From: an uncultured Christensenella sp. | GTDB taxonomy: Bacteria; Bacillota; Clostridia; Christensenellales; UBA3700 | NCBI GenBank assembly: GCA_910583995.1 | Contig: CAJTYW010000003.1 | Location: 100,512 to 164,511 of the forward strand | Reading direction: 5' to 3' | Length of the DNA: 64,000 nucleotides | In this document: piece after piece, positions 50,470 to 60,131 of the stretch | Position numbering within the stretch: position 1 is the first letter of the stretch | How the letters are laid out: each line of letters begins with the position of its first letter | The notes under the pieces: model-generated | What the model was told of the DNA's origin: nothing | Databases searched by the model: none | Seen by the model: only the letters and a program-made list of their open reading frames with translations | Translations under genes and position numbers: made by a program

Positions 50470-53319
50470 ATGTTAGATTTAAAAGGAATTACAAAAGATT
50501 ATTTGGCAGGAAGTAATACTGTCCACGCACTAAAAGGTGTGGATATAACTTTCCGTAAAAGTGAGTTTGTATCAATATTAGGACCAAGTGGTTGTGGAAA
50601 AACTACATTGCTTAATATAATAGGCGGTCTTGACAAATATACAGATGGTGAGTTGTTTATTGACGATATAAGCACAAAAAATTATCAAGACAGAGATTGG
50701 GATACTTATCGTAACCAAAGGATAGGTTTTGTTTTTCAGTCTTACAATTTAATACCACATCAAACTATTTCTGAAAACGTAGAACTTGCACTTGCAATTT
50801 CAGGCATTGATAAAGCGGAAAGAGTAAGACGAGCTCACGAAGCTCTTGATAAGGTGGGACTTCAAGGTCAATACAATAAAAAGCCTAACCAATTGTCAGG
50901 CGGACAATGTCAAAGAGTTGCTATTGCGCGTAGTATTGTCAACAATCCAGAAATTTTGCTTGCAGACGAACCAACAGGAGCATTAGATACTGTTACTTCT
51001 GTGCAAATTATGGATTTGATAAAAGAAATAGCAAACGAATGTCTTGTTATTATGGTAACACACAATCCTGAACTTGCAGAACATTATTCGACAAGAATAA
51101 TAAAATTGCTTGATGGGGAAGTGGTTTCCGATTCCAATCCATATATCGCAGGTAGCGAGAATGAATTAAACATTAAAACAGAAGAAAAAGATATTGAAAT
51201 TTCACAAAGTGAAAATCAAGTTAGCAGTGTCGATGCCGAAGTTACTGAAGAAAAAGATAATACTGAGCTTAATGAAATAAACCCGGTCCAAAATGAAGAT
51301 ACTGTAAAAAACAAAAAGTCTAGAAAGATAAAAGAGAAAAAATCTAAGTTATCTTTTTGGACAGCATTTAAGCTATCATTTAAAAATTTGCTTTCAAAGC
51401 GTAGTAGGACTATAATGGTTAGTATTGCAGGGTCAATTGGTATAATAGGTGTATCTTTAGTGCTTGCTGTGTCAAGCGGCGTACAAGGTTTTATCAAAGA
51501 TATGCAAAATGATATGTTATCAGGTAATCCAATATCCATAAGCGAACAAGCCTTTGACTTTAATGCTATTATGGAAGGTATGACCAATAGTATGCAGATG
51601 GAAATTATAAAAAAATCTGTTGAAAATGGGTATGTTAATGTAGATAATGTGATTGATATGCTTGTTGAGCAAAGTGGTAATATGTCTGCTTTTCAAGTTA
51701 GAAATAACATAACAGAAGATTATGTTAAGTTTGTAAAATCAATGCCAAAAGAGTATTATTCTGCAATATCAACACAATATGGTTTGAATTTGTCAAATAA
51801 TTTATATACCGATTTTAGATTTGACGGCAAAACAAAAAATATTTCTTTATCTGCTGCAAATCAAACATATCGTGCTTTATTTGAAGATGCAGTTAAAGAT
51901 GATGAGAATGCACATTTTAAAAATTTCTCAGAATATTTTTCTTTAGTAACAGAAAGCTTTAGACAAGCACCAAATGATAAAGACTTTATTTTATCACAAT
52001 ATGATATTATCTCTGACGCACAATCAAGTAAAGTTGCAACAGAAGCGGACGAAATTATGATTGTTGTTGACGAGAATACTGAGCTATCCGATTTAATACT
52101 TGCTCAATATGGTTATTTTTCACAAAAGGAATTTTTTAATATAATTTATAAATCAATAGAAGACGAAGGTTACTCAGAGTCTTTATGGAAAGATAAGTTT
52201 AGTTATGACGATTTGTTGGGTAAAAAATTTGTATGGTATCCTAATGACGAAATATACAATATCGATATTTCTAATCCAAAACTTCCTAAGTGTACATACA
52301 ACCCTTATGCAAATGAAAGATATGCAGGTGACACTTTTATAAGTGAAAATTGGAAAGGCGGTAAGGAATTAAAAATTACTGCAATTTTAAGACCAAAGGA
52401 AGGTGTTTCTTATGGTTCTTTAAAAAGTGGATTTTATTACACTCAAGCTTTTGCGGAAGAAGTTATTGCAAACGGCAGTAAATCTCAAATAGTACAAGCA
52501 CTTAAAGTTGCTGGTATGGATACTGTAACAAGTATGAAACTTGAAAGCGGTTACCAAGGTATTACATATAACTTTTCTTATTGGGCAAAAGGTCAAGAGT
52601 ATAAAAACAATATAGGACTTGTAGGTAGCGAACAAAATTTATCAACAATAATTGGTTCTGTTACAGGACAAAATCTTCCTAAGATTTATACTTTGACTAT
52701 TAGGGAATTGGGAGGAGTTAATCTGCCAAGTTCAATAAAAATTTATCCTAAAAGTTTTGACTACAAAGATGAAGTAACAAGTTACTTAAAAATTTGGAAT
52801 AGTGATAAAAACATAGATTTAGGCGATAAAGTTTTGTTGCCTAGCGGAAGAGAAAAAATTACTTATACCGATAACTTAGCTTTAGTTATTAATATGATTA
52901 ATACAATGATAGATATTGTAACAAGTGCTTTGATAGCATTTACAGCTTTGTCACTTGTGGTGTCAACAGTAATGATTGCAATAATTACCTATGTTTCTGT
53001 TATTGAAAGAATTAAAGAAATCGGTGTTATTCGTTCGCTTGGTGGAAGAAAAAGAGATGTATCTGCATTATTTAACGCAGAAACATTCATTATCGGTAGC
53101 TCATCAGGTATTGTAGGCTTATTGATTACTTATTTGTTATCATTTATTATCAATCAAATTGTAGGACATTTGTTTGGTATATTTACAATAGCATCTTTGC
53201 CAATACTAACTGCTTTGATTATGCTTTTATTAAGTATCGGACTTACAATGCTTGCAGGTATAATACCAGCTAGTCTTGCTGCAAGGAAAGACCCTGTAAA
53301 CGCATTAAGAAGCGAATAA
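50470..53319 (+). CDS. MacB-type ABC exporter: ATPase fused to FtsX-like permease
   Basis: 949 residues. Residues 1-220 are an LolD/MacB-type ATPase: GPSGCGKT (38-45), FQSYNLIPH, LSGGQCQR and ILLADEPTGALD. A Lys/Glu-rich linker (about 225-295) leads to the first membrane helix (about 312-335, VSIAGSIGIIGVSLVLAVSSG split: VSIAGSIGIIG, VSLVLAVSSG), then about 450 residues of extracytoplasmic domain, then three C-terminal helices in FtsX style with YVSVIERIKEIGVIRSLGGRK (split: YVSVIERIKEIG, VIRSLGGRK). The family exports peptides, lipids or antibiotics, and the MarR gene suggests a stress- or drug-linked role. Ribosome site TAAGGAGCAGCT; 72 bases after marR. Confidence 0.85.
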   Translation: MLDLKGITKDYLAGSNTVHALKGVDITFRKSEFVSILGPSGCGKTTLLNIIGGLDKYTDGELFIDDISTKNYQDRDWDTYRNQRIGFVFQSYNLIPHQTISENVELALAISGIDKAERVRRAHEALDKVGLQGQYNKKPNQLSGGQCQRVAIARSIVNNPEILLADEPTGALDTVTSVQIMDLIKEIANECLVIMVTHNPELAEHYSTRIIKLLDGEVVSDSNPYIAGSENELNIKTEEKDIEISQSENQVSSVDAEVTEEKDNTELNEINPVQNEDTVKNKKSRKIKEKKSKLSFWTAFKLSFKNLLSKRSRTIMVSIAGSIGIIGVSLVLAVSSGVQGFIKDMQNDMLSGNPISISEQAFDFNAIMEGMTNSMQMEIIKKSVENGYVNVDNVIDMLVEQSGNMSAFQVRNNITEDYVKFVKSMPKEYYSAISTQYGLNLSNNLYTDFRFDGKTKNISLSAANQTYRALFEDAVKDDENAHFKNFSEYFSLVTESFRQAPNDKDFILSQYDIISDAQSSKVATEADEIMIVVDENTELSDLILAQYGYFSQKEFFNIIYKSIEDEGYSESLWKDKFSYDDLLGKKFVWYPNDEIYNIDISNPKLPKCTYNPYANERYAGDTFISENWKGGKELKITAILRPKEGVSYGSLKSGFYYTQAFAEEVIANGSKSQIVQALKVAGMDTVTSMKLESGYQGITYNFSYWAKGQEYKNNIGLVGSEQNLSTIIGSVTGQNLPKIYTLTIRELGGVNLPSSIKIYPKSFDYKDEVTSYLKIWNSDKNIDLGDKVLLPSGREKITYTDNLALVINMINTMIDIVTSALIAFTALSLVVSTVMIAIITYVSVIERIKEIGVIRSLGGRKRDVSALFNAETFIIGSSSGIVGLLITYLLSFIINQIVGHLFGIFTIASLPILTALIMLLLSIGLTMLAGIIPASLAARKDPVNALRSE

Positions 53320-53340
53320 TTGTTAAATAGTACTTTAATT

Positions 53341-53378
53341 ATAAAAGACTGCAAATTTTGTAGTCTTTTATTTTTTTG
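53341..53378 (+). terminator. Intrinsic terminator after the ABC exporter
   Basis: AAAAGACT (53343-53350) pairs with AGTCTTTT (53362-53369), with a CAAA/TTTG inner helix, followed by a long T run. Confidence 0.8.
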
Positions 53379-53510
53379 TGTTTGATATTTGTTTAATAAA
53401 AATAGGTGGAAAAATGGTGTGTAAATTGCCAATTTTTGGAGCTATTAAAAAAAATTATATGGGGGTTCACAAAAAGCTAAGATAAAAAATCAAAAAGTAA
53501 GCATATTAGT

Positions 53511-53539
53511 TTGATATATAATTAAAAATATGCTATTAT
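53511..53539 (+). promoter_or_regulatory. Sigma-A-type promoter of the pur operon
   Basis: TTGATA (53511-53516), a 17-base spacer and TATTAT (53534-53539), about 150 bases before purE and just upstream of the leader peptide. Confidence 0.65.
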
Positions 53540-53562
53540 ATAAATATCTTAAGGAGGCAAAT

Positions 53563-53631
53563 ATGGTAAATTGCTGTAATTATAGACAATTCAGTTTAAG
53601 CTTGCAGATTATCATACTGCCGATATTTTAA
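53563..53631 (+). CDS. 22-codon leader peptide of the pur operon
   Basis: A short reading frame with a better ribosome binding site (AAGGAGGCAAAT) than most genes here begins at ATG 53563 and ends at TAA 53629-53631. The peptide begins MVNCCNYRQFSL and ends IILPIF, without resemblance to a known protein. It lies between the pur promoter and a terminator-like hairpin. The strong ribosome site and the position suggest a leader peptide for attenuation; it shows no obvious run of one amino acid that would name the signal, apart from the CC pair and an isoleucine run. Confidence 0.5.
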   Translation: MVNCCNYRQFSLSLQIIILPIF

Positions 53632-53642
53632 TGACTTTTTAC

Positions 53643-53682
53643 GCCATAACGCAATAGGTTTGTGTTGTGGCTATTGTTTTTT
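53643..53682 (+). terminator. Attenuator-like hairpins before purE
   Basis: GCCATAAC (53643-53650) pairs with GTTGTGGC (53664-53671, one G-T pair); an overlapping alternative, CAATAG (53652-53657) with CTATTG (53671-53676), leads directly into TTTTTT. The purE ribosome site (AGGAGG) follows at once. Alternative pairings before a T run suit transcription attenuation. Confidence 0.55.
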
Positions 53683-53692
53683 AGGAGGATAT

Positions 53693-54187
53693 ATGGCAAA
53701 AGTTGGTATTGTTATGGGTAGTATCAGTGATTTGAGTGTTGTTACACCAGCGGTTGATATACTAAAAGAGTTTGGAGTACAAGTGGAAGTTCGTGTTATG
53801 AGTGCGCATCGTACACCAAATGAAGCACACGATTTTGCACAAAATGCAATTGCAAATGGTATAGAAGTTTTGATTTCCGCAGCAGGAAAGGCTGCACATT
53901 TAGGTGGCGTTTTAGCTAGTTTTACAACTTTACCTGTAATAGGACTTCCTATTAAAAGCAGTACAATGGACGGATTAGATAGTTTATTATCTACTGTACA
54001 AATGCCTGCAGGTGTGCCTGTTGCAACTGTTGCAATAAACGGCGGACAAAATGCGGGGTTACTTGCAGTACAAATACTTGCAATCAAATATCCTGAACTT
54101 GCTACTAAACTTGCAAAATACAAAGAAGATATGGCAAAAAAAGTTATCGATGCGGATAAAAAATTGCAAGAAGAGCTAAATAAATAA
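53693..54187 (+). CDS. purE: 5-(carboxyamino)imidazole ribonucleotide mutase (PurE)
   Basis: 164 residues from ATG 53693 (AGGAGGATAT upstream). The start chosen gives AKVGIVMGSISDLSV, the family's VGI.MGS.SD opening. VMSAHRTPNEA, ISAAGKAAHLGGVLAS (family GA.HLPG, here AA.HLGG) and VPVATVAINGGQNAGLLAV follow. PurE moves the carboxylate in N5-CAIR to C4 (class I) or, in class II, uses CO2 directly; no purK lies near, so which class applies is open. First structural gene of the pur operon, behind the leader and attenuator. Confidence 0.93.
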   Translation: MAKVGIVMGSISDLSVVTPAVDILKEFGVQVEVRVMSAHRTPNEAHDFAQNAIANGIEVLISAAGKAAHLGGVLASFTTLPVIGLPIKSSTMDGLDSLLSTVQMPAGVPVATVAINGGQNAGLLAVQILAIKYPELATKLAKYKEDMAKKVIDADKKLQEELNK

Positions 54188-54302
54188 CAATTAATCTTTA
54201 AGTTTTAGATTATATTTAATATGAGTTGCAACGATTATGGCAGAAGTTTTACTTCAATTTTAAATTATATTTAGCATTTTGAGCTAAAAAGAGGATTAAA
54301 CT

Positions 54303-55721
54303 ATGTGTATTAAAAATTGTGAATGTTGCTTGGACAAACCACAAGACGAGTGCGGAGTATTTGGTATTTATTCTAATGACAGCAGCGACTTGGCAAGGGT
54401 TATGTACTATGGCTTATATGCTTTGCAACACAGAGGACAAGAAAGTTGCGGTATAGCCGTAACTCACGGAATGGAAATTTCGTATTACAAAAACTTAGGG
54501 CTTGTAAATGAAGTTTTTAATGAAGACATTATGCAAGGCTTGCCACAAGGCGATATTGCTTTGGGGCACGTAAGGTATGCAAGTAAAGGACTTAAGAATG
54601 CAGTAAATGCACAACCAGTTGTTTATACAGGCAGATTTGGTATGTTTGCAATTGCTATGAATGGTAAAATTACAAATGCAAAAATGTTACGTGAAAAGCT
54701 TATTGAACAAGGAGTAACTTTTCAAACAAATGTTGACCCTGAAATTATTGCAAATCTACTTAATATCAATACTGTTGATGGTGAGTGCAATATTGCAAAA
54801 GCGGTTAGTGAGCTTGAAGGTAGTTTTGCACTTGGTATTATGACAGCTACAAAACTTTATGCAATAAGGGATAGATACGGATTAAGACCAATGGTTGTTG
54901 GACAAGGTGCAGATGGATATTATATTTCAAGTGAATCTTGCGGACTTGATGCTATTGGTGTTGATTTGATTCGTGATGTTATGCCGGGTGAAATTTTGAG
55001 TATTTCATCAAAAGGTTTGGAAAGTGAATATTTTGCTCACGAACAAAGAAGACCTTGTATTTTTGAGTATGTATATACTGCAAGAGCAGATAGCTTTATT
55101 GATAACAGAAGTGTATACGAAGCAAGATATGAGTGTGGAAGAAGACTTGCAAGAAAGCTTAATATCAAAGCAGATATTGTTGCAGGCGTGCCAGATAGTG
55201 CAAATGTTGCAGCCCGTGGCTATGCAGCTGAAAGCGGTATTCCTTATATTGATGTTTTGGAAAAGAACAGATATGTTGGAAGAACATTTATTCAACCAAA
55301 TCAATTTATGAGAGAAAACAGCGTTAAGATTAAATTGAATCCGCACAAACACAATATTCAAAATAAAGAAATTATATTGATTGACGACTCAATCGTGCGT
55401 GGTACAACTTCTAAAAAGATTGTTGACCTACTTAAAAAGAATGGTGCAAAAGCTGTACATATGGTTATTGCATCACCTATAGTAAAGCATCCTTGTTATA
55501 CAGGTATAGATATTGAAACTTATGAAGAACTTATCGGTGCAACAAGAAATGCAGAAGAAATAGGCGAAATTATAGGTGCAGATAGCTTGCACTTTATGGA
55601 TGTAGAAGATTTGATTGCAAGTTGCTCAAGTGGCGAATATAATACATTCTGTGCAGCTTGTTTTGATGGTAAATATCCAGATGATATAGAAAATAAACTA
55701 AGGGAAAGAAAGGAGATTTAA
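54303..55721 (+). CDS. purF: Amidophosphoribosyltransferase (PurF)
   Basis: Catalyses the first committed step of purine synthesis (PRPP plus glutamine to phosphoribosylamine). The 472 residues begin with a 16-residue propeptide rich in Cys (MCIKNCECC), cleaved to expose the Ntn nucleophile Cys17 in DECGVFGIY. GLYALQHRGQES, RPMVVG and the PRPP loop (ILIDDSIVRGTTSKKIV) are all present. Cys residues at HPCYTG and FCAACFDG match the Fe-S-cluster ligands of Bacillus-type PurF, so it is probably the oxygen-sensitive form. Starts 115 bases after purE. Confidence 0.95.
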   Translation: MCIKNCECCLDKPQDECGVFGIYSNDSSDLARVMYYGLYALQHRGQESCGIAVTHGMEISYYKNLGLVNEVFNEDIMQGLPQGDIALGHVRYASKGLKNAVNAQPVVYTGRFGMFAIAMNGKITNAKMLREKLIEQGVTFQTNVDPEIIANLLNINTVDGECNIAKAVSELEGSFALGIMTATKLYAIRDRYGLRPMVVGQGADGYYISSESCGLDAIGVDLIRDVMPGEILSISSKGLESEYFAHEQRRPCIFEYVYTARADSFIDNRSVYEARYECGRRLARKLNIKADIVAGVPDSANVAARGYAAESGIPYIDVLEKNRYVGRTFIQPNQFMRENSVKIKLNPHKHNIQNKEIILIDDSIVRGTTSKKIVDLLKKNGAKAVHMVIASPIVKHPCYTGIDIETYEELIGATRNAEEIGEIIGADSLHFMDVEDLIASCSSGEYNTFCAACFDGKYPDDIENKLRERKEI

Positions 55722-55722
55722 A

Positions 55723-56739
55723 ATGGCGATTGATTACAAATCAGCAGGTGTTGATGTAGAAGCTGGCTATGAAGCAGTTAAATTAATGAAAGAGTATGTA
55801 AAAACTACTTACAATGATAGTGTTTTGGGTGACCTAGGTAGTTTTGGCGGATTTTATGCCTTAGATGATAAGGAAGACGGAGACTGTTTGGTTGCAGGTA
55901 CAGACGGCGTTGGCACAAAATTGAAATATGCTTTTATTTTGGACAAGCACGATACCATTGGTATTGATGCAGTTGCGATGTGTGTAAACGATATCGTTTG
56001 TCAAGGTGCAAAACCTTTGCTTTTCCTTGACTATATTGCACAAGGTAAATTGATACCTGAAAGAGTTGCTGAAATAGTAAAAGGTGTGTCTAAAGGTTGT
56101 GTGGAAAGCGGTTGTGCTTTAATTGGCGGTGAAACTGCGGAAATGCCAGGATTTTATCCTGAAGACGAGTACGATATTGCAGGTTTTGCAGTAGGTATTG
56201 TAAAACGCAACAAAATTATTAACGGCAAAACAATTAAAGCTGGTGATACTCTTATCGGTTTAAGGTCTAGTGGCGTTCACAGCAACGGATACTCTTTGGT
56301 TAGAAAATTGTTTGGCGAAGACAAAAATAAACTTAATGAATTTAATAAAACTTTAGGTTGCACTCCTGCAGAAGTTGTGCTTACTCCTACTAAACTTTAT
56401 GTTAAACCTATTCTTGCTTTGATTGAAAAGTTTGAAATTAAAGGTATTGCACACATCACAGGCGGCGGATTTATTGAAAACATCCCTAGAATTTTACCAA
56501 AAGGTCTTGCAGCTAAAATTGATAGAGCAAATTATAAAGTTCCACAATTATTTAAAGCTTTACAAGAAATTGCTGAAATTTCAGACGAGAAAATGTACAA
56601 TACTTTTAATATGGGTACAGGTATGGTGCTTGCTGTAGATAAAGCAATTGCAAACGATGTTATAAGTGAGCTTGAAAAACTTGGCGAAGAAGCTTATGTT
56701 TTGGGCGAAGTTGTAAAAGGCGACGGAGTTATCTTATGA
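55723..56739 (+). CDS. purM: Phosphoribosylformylglycinamidine cyclo-ligase (AIR synthetase, PurM)
   Basis: ATP-dependent closure of the imidazole ring from FGAM to AIR. The 338 residues carry DYKSAGVDVEAGYEAV, LVAGTDGVGTKLK, GIDAVAMCVNDIVCQGA, LFLDYIAQGKL and LIGGETAEMPGFY, all standard PurM segments, with the GLRSSGVHSNGYSLVR element. Length is normal (about 340). It starts one base after purF's stop with an AAGGAG site in purF's last codons and overlaps purN by 4 bases (ATGA). Confidence 0.97.
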   Translation: MAIDYKSAGVDVEAGYEAVKLMKEYVKTTYNDSVLGDLGSFGGFYALDDKEDGDCLVAGTDGVGTKLKYAFILDKHDTIGIDAVAMCVNDIVCQGAKPLLFLDYIAQGKLIPERVAEIVKGVSKGCVESGCALIGGETAEMPGFYPEDEYDIAGFAVGIVKRNKIINGKTIKAGDTLIGLRSSGVHSNGYSLVRKLFGEDKNKLNEFNKTLGCTPAEVVLTPTKLYVKPILALIEKFEIKGIAHITGGGFIENIPRILPKGLAAKIDRANYKVPQLFKALQEIAEISDEKMYNTFNMGTGMVLAVDKAIANDVISELEKLGEEAYVLGEVVKGDGVIL

Positions 56740-57326
56740 AAAATATAGCAATTTTTGCAAGTGGTTCGGGTTCAGATATGCAATCGGTTATTGATGGTGT
56801 AAAAAACGGACAAATTGACGGCATAGTAAAACTTGTAATTACAAACAAAAGCGGTATTTTTGCGATAGAGCGAGCAGCTAAAGATAATATACCTTGCAAA
56901 ACTTTTACATTAAAAGAATATGGCACTCACGAAGAGCGTGATAAAGCAATTTTGAAGGAACTTAAAGCAAATAATATTGATTTAGTTGTGCTTGCAGGTT
57001 ATTTGAGTATAGTTACACCTGTGCTTGTAAATGAATATGAGAGAAAAATTATCAATATTCACCCATCTTTAATCCCAAGACATTGTGGCGTTGGATTTTA
57101 CGGAATTAAAGTTCACGAGTCTGTGATTAAAAGTGGAGATAAAGAAAGCGGAGCAACAGTTCATTTTGTGGATTGCGGTGCAGATACAGGTGAAATTATT
57201 GAGCAAGTAAAAGTTGAAGTATTAGATGACGATACACCAGAAAGCTTACAAAAAAGGGTGTTAGAAAAAGAACATACGCTACTTCCAAGCGTTGTTGCAA
57301 AATTATGTAGAGAGGAGATAAAATAA
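56736..57326 (+). CDS. purN: Phosphoribosylglycinamide formyltransferase (PurN)
   Basis: Transfers a formyl group from 10-formyl-THF to GAR. The 196 residues hold IAIFASGSGSDMQSVI (usual GSGSN, here GSGSD), LVVLAGYLSIV, INIHPSLIPRHCGVGFYGIKVHE with the catalytic N.H, and GATVHFVDCGADTGEII with the conserved D. Family length is about 190-215. Translationally coupled to purM by 4 bases of overlap, and its stop overlaps the purH start by one base. Confidence 0.95.
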   Translation: MKNIAIFASGSGSDMQSVIDGVKNGQIDGIVKLVITNKSGIFAIERAAKDNIPCKTFTLKEYGTHEERDKAILKELKANNIDLVVLAGYLSIVTPVLVNEYERKIINIHPSLIPRHCGVGFYGIKVHESVIKSGDKESGATVHFVDCGADTGEIIEQVKVEVLDDDTPESLQKRVLEKEHTLLPSVVAKLCREEIK

Positions 57327-58864
57327 TGAAAAAAAGAGCATTGATTAGTGTTTCAGATAAAACAGGTATTGTCGATTTGGCAAAAGAAATTGTAAATTGC
57401 GGTTATGAGATTATCAGTACAGGTGGTACTGCAGTAACTTTGAAAAATGCAGGTATTGATGTTATTGGTATTAGTGATATCACAGGTTTTCCTGAGTGTC
57501 TTGATGGCAGAGTAAAAACTTTGCACCCAAATGTACACGCAGGACTTTTGGCTATGCGTTCTAATGAAGAGCATATGGCTCAACTTGAAAAATTGAATAT
57601 CAACACAATCGATATGGTTATTGTTAACCTATATCCATTTAAACAAACAATTATGAAACCAGGTGTTGATTTGCAAACTTGCATTGAAAATATTGATATT
57701 GGTGGTCCTACTATGCTAAGAAGTGCTGCTAAAAACTATCAAGATGTTACTGTTTTGGTTGACCCTTCAGATTATGCTAAAGTTATTGACGAACTTAAAA
57801 ATGGCGGTGTAAGTCTTGATACAAAATTCTACTTAATGTACAAAGTTTACCAACACACTGCTGTTTACGATACAATGATTTCAACTTTCTTAAGAGAAAA
57901 ATTGAATATCAAATTCCCAGAAATTGTAAGTTTTGCTTATGAAAAAGTTCAAGATATGAGATATGGTGAAAACCCTAATCAATCAGCAGTATTTTATAAA
58001 GAGTGCTTGCCTGTTGCAGGCAGCATTGCAGAGGCAAAACAATTGCACGGTAAGGAATTATCTTATAACAATATCAACGATACTAATGGTGCACTTGATT
58101 TGTTGCGTGAGTTTACAGAGCCTACAATTGTTGCTGTTAAACACGCAAATCCTTGTGGCGTTGCATCAAGCGATACAATTTCAAAAGCTTTTGAGCTTGC
58201 TAACAATTCAGACCCAGTATCTATTTTCGGTGGAATTATTGCTGCAAACAGAGAAATTGATAAAGCTACTGCAGAGCAAATTAGCAAAATTTTCATTGAA
58301 ATTGTTATTGCTCCATCATTTACTAAAGAGGCCCTTGAAATATTAGAGCAAAAGAAAAATATTCGTTTGCTTGCTTTGGATAGCATTAATGCACCTATTA
58401 AATCTACTTCTTATGATATGAAAAAGGTTTTGGGCGGTCTATTGGTTCAAGATTATGATACAATCGTTATTGAAGACGAAAAATGCAGAATAGTTACTGA
58501 AACTAAACCTACTGCTGAGCAAATTAGCGATATGCAATTTTTAATGAGAGTTTGCAAACACACCAAATCAAATGCTATTGTTATTGGTAAAGATAATGTT
58601 ACTTACGGTATTGGTGCAGGTCAAGTTAACAGAATTTGGGCAACAAAGCAAGCTATTGAGCATAGCTTGAAGGATACTAATGGTGCTGTACTTGCTAGTG
58701 ATGCTTTCTTCCCATTTGGTGATGTAGTAGAAGAAGCTCATAAAGCAGGTATTAAGGCAATCGTTCAACCCGGCGGAAGTATAAGAGACCAAGAGAGCAT
58801 TGACCTTTGCAATAAGTACGGAATCGCTATGATATTTACAGGCGATAGACACTTTAAGCACTAA
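57326..58864 (+). CDS. purH: Bifunctional AICAR transformylase/IMP cyclohydrolase (PurH)
   Basis: Carries out the last two steps to IMP. The 512 residues begin with the cyclohydrolase domain (ALISVSDKTGIVDLAKEI, ISTGGTAVTLKNAGI, GRVKTLHPNVHAGLLA). The transformylase domain follows with MRYGENPNQSAVFY, KHANPCGVA (catalytic Lys-His) and the closing QPGGSIRDQESIDLCNKYGIAMIFTGDRHFKH (split: QPGGSIRDQESID, GIAMIFTGDRHFKH). Starts by TAATG overlap with purN; purD follows 10 bases downstream. Confidence 0.97.
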   Translation: MKKRALISVSDKTGIVDLAKEIVNCGYEIISTGGTAVTLKNAGIDVIGISDITGFPECLDGRVKTLHPNVHAGLLAMRSNEEHMAQLEKLNINTIDMVIVNLYPFKQTIMKPGVDLQTCIENIDIGGPTMLRSAAKNYQDVTVLVDPSDYAKVIDELKNGGVSLDTKFYLMYKVYQHTAVYDTMISTFLREKLNIKFPEIVSFAYEKVQDMRYGENPNQSAVFYKECLPVAGSIAEAKQLHGKELSYNNINDTNGALDLLREFTEPTIVAVKHANPCGVASSDTISKAFELANNSDPVSIFGGIIAANREIDKATAEQISKIFIEIVIAPSFTKEALEILEQKKNIRLLALDSINAPIKSTSYDMKKVLGGLLVQDYDTIVIEDEKCRIVTETKPTAEQISDMQFLMRVCKHTKSNAIVIGKDNVTYGIGAGQVNRIWATKQAIEHSLKDTNGAVLASDAFFPFGDVVEEAHKAGIKAIVQPGGSIRDQESIDLCNKYGIAMIFTGDRHFKH

Positions 58865-58874
58865 GGAGGAATAA

Positions 58875-60131
58875 ATGGATATTTTAGTAATTGGTAGTGG
58901 TGGTAGAGAACACGCTATCTGCTACAGCTTGAGTAAAAGTGATAAAGTTGGCAAAATATATTGCGCACCTGGCAATGCAGGTATAAGTGAAATTGCGGAA
59001 TGTGTTAATATTAGCGTAATGGACGCACAAGGTATTATTGATTTTTTGGATAAAAATAAAAATATCGGTATGACTGTAGTTGCACCCGATGACCCGCTTG
59101 CAATGGGACTTGTGGATATGCTAGAAGAAAGCGGACACAGAGCTTTTGGACCTTCAAAGGCAGCCGCTTTGATTGAAGCAAGCAAGGCTTTTAGCAAATG
59201 GCTAATGAAGGAATACAATATCCCTACCGCAAATTACGAAGAATTTACCGATTATGAAAAAGCACTTAGCTATGTTCAAAAACAAGAATATCCGCTTGTA
59301 GTAAAAGCAGATGGACTTGCACTTGGCAAAGGCGTTATTATCTGTAACAATGTAGAAGAAGGTGAGCAAGCCGTTCGTGAAATGATGGTTGACGGCAAGT
59401 TCAAAGCTGCAGGTAGCAAAATTATAGTGGAAGAGTTTTTGGTTGGTAGAGAAGTAAGTGTACTTTGCTTTACTGACGGAAAAACTATTGTTCCTATGGT
59501 ATCTAGCCAAGACCATAAAAGAGCTTACGATAATGACGAAGGCTTGAATACAGGTGGTATGGGTACTTTCAGTCCTTCTAAAATCTACACCAAAGAGATA
59601 GCTGATAGTGTTTATAATCAAATTATTATCCCAACAATGAATGCAATGAATAGCGAAAACAGAAAATTCAAAGGCGTTTTGTATTTTGGATTGATGCTTA
59701 CTGATAAAGGTGTAAAAGTTTTGGAGTATAACGCAAGATTTGGCGACCCTGAAACTCAAGTGGTGTTACCAAGACTAAAAACTGATTTGTTTGAAATTTT
59801 TGATGCTATAATTGATGAAAGATTGGATAGCGTAAATATCGAGTGGACAGATGATGCTGCAGTATGTGTGATACTTGCAAGTGGCGGATATCCTGAAGCT
59901 TATGAAAAAGGACTGCCTATTACTATTGGTGATTTGGATAAAGATGTTATTTTATTCCACGCTGGTACTGCCTTTAAAGACGGAAAACTTGTTACAAACG
60001 GCGGTAGAGTAATCGGCGTTACTGCGAAAGGAAAAGATATTGAAAAAGCACGTGAAAAAGCTTATAGCAATGTGCAAAAAGTTAAATTTGATAAAGTACA
60101 TTACAGAAAGGATATAGGTATTAAATTATAA
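58875..60131 (+). CDS. purD: Phosphoribosylamine--glycine ligase (PurD)
   Basis: ATP-grasp enzyme making GAR from PRA and glycine. The 418 residues begin MDILVIGSGGREHAI (family opening VLVIGSGGREHAL) and show GNAGI, FGPSKAAALIEASKAF, VVKADGLALGKGVI, EEFLVGREVSV, SSQDHKRAYDNDEGLNTGGMG and YNARFGDPETQVVLPR, with RVIGVTAKGKDI in the C-terminal domain. Length is normal. It has a TAAGGAGGAATAA site and its stop overlaps the purL start (TAATG). Confidence 0.97.
   Translation: MDILVIGSGGREHAICYSLSKSDKVGKIYCAPGNAGISEIAECVNISVMDAQGIIDFLDKNKNIGMTVVAPDDPLAMGLVDMLEESGHRAFGPSKAAALIEASKAFSKWLMKEYNIPTANYEEFTDYEKALSYVQKQEYPLVVKADGLALGKGVIICNNVEEGEQAVREMMVDGKFKAAGSKIIVEEFLVGREVSVLCFTDGKTIVPMVSSQDHKRAYDNDEGLNTGGMGTFSPSKIYTKEIADSVYNQIIIPTMNAMNSENRKFKGVLYFGLMLTDKGVKVLEYNARFGDPETQVVLPRLKTDLFEIFDAIIDERLDSVNIEWTDDAAVCVILASGGYPEAYEKGLPITIGDLDKDVILFHAGTAFKDGKLVTNGGRVIGVTAKGKDIEKAREKAYSNVQKVKFDKVHYRKDIGIKL

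Noticed and set aside
53540..53692. Purine or guanine riboswitch before purE
   Set aside because: No aptamer core of the known purine class is visible; a leader frame with ribosome site and terminator-like hairpins fits better.
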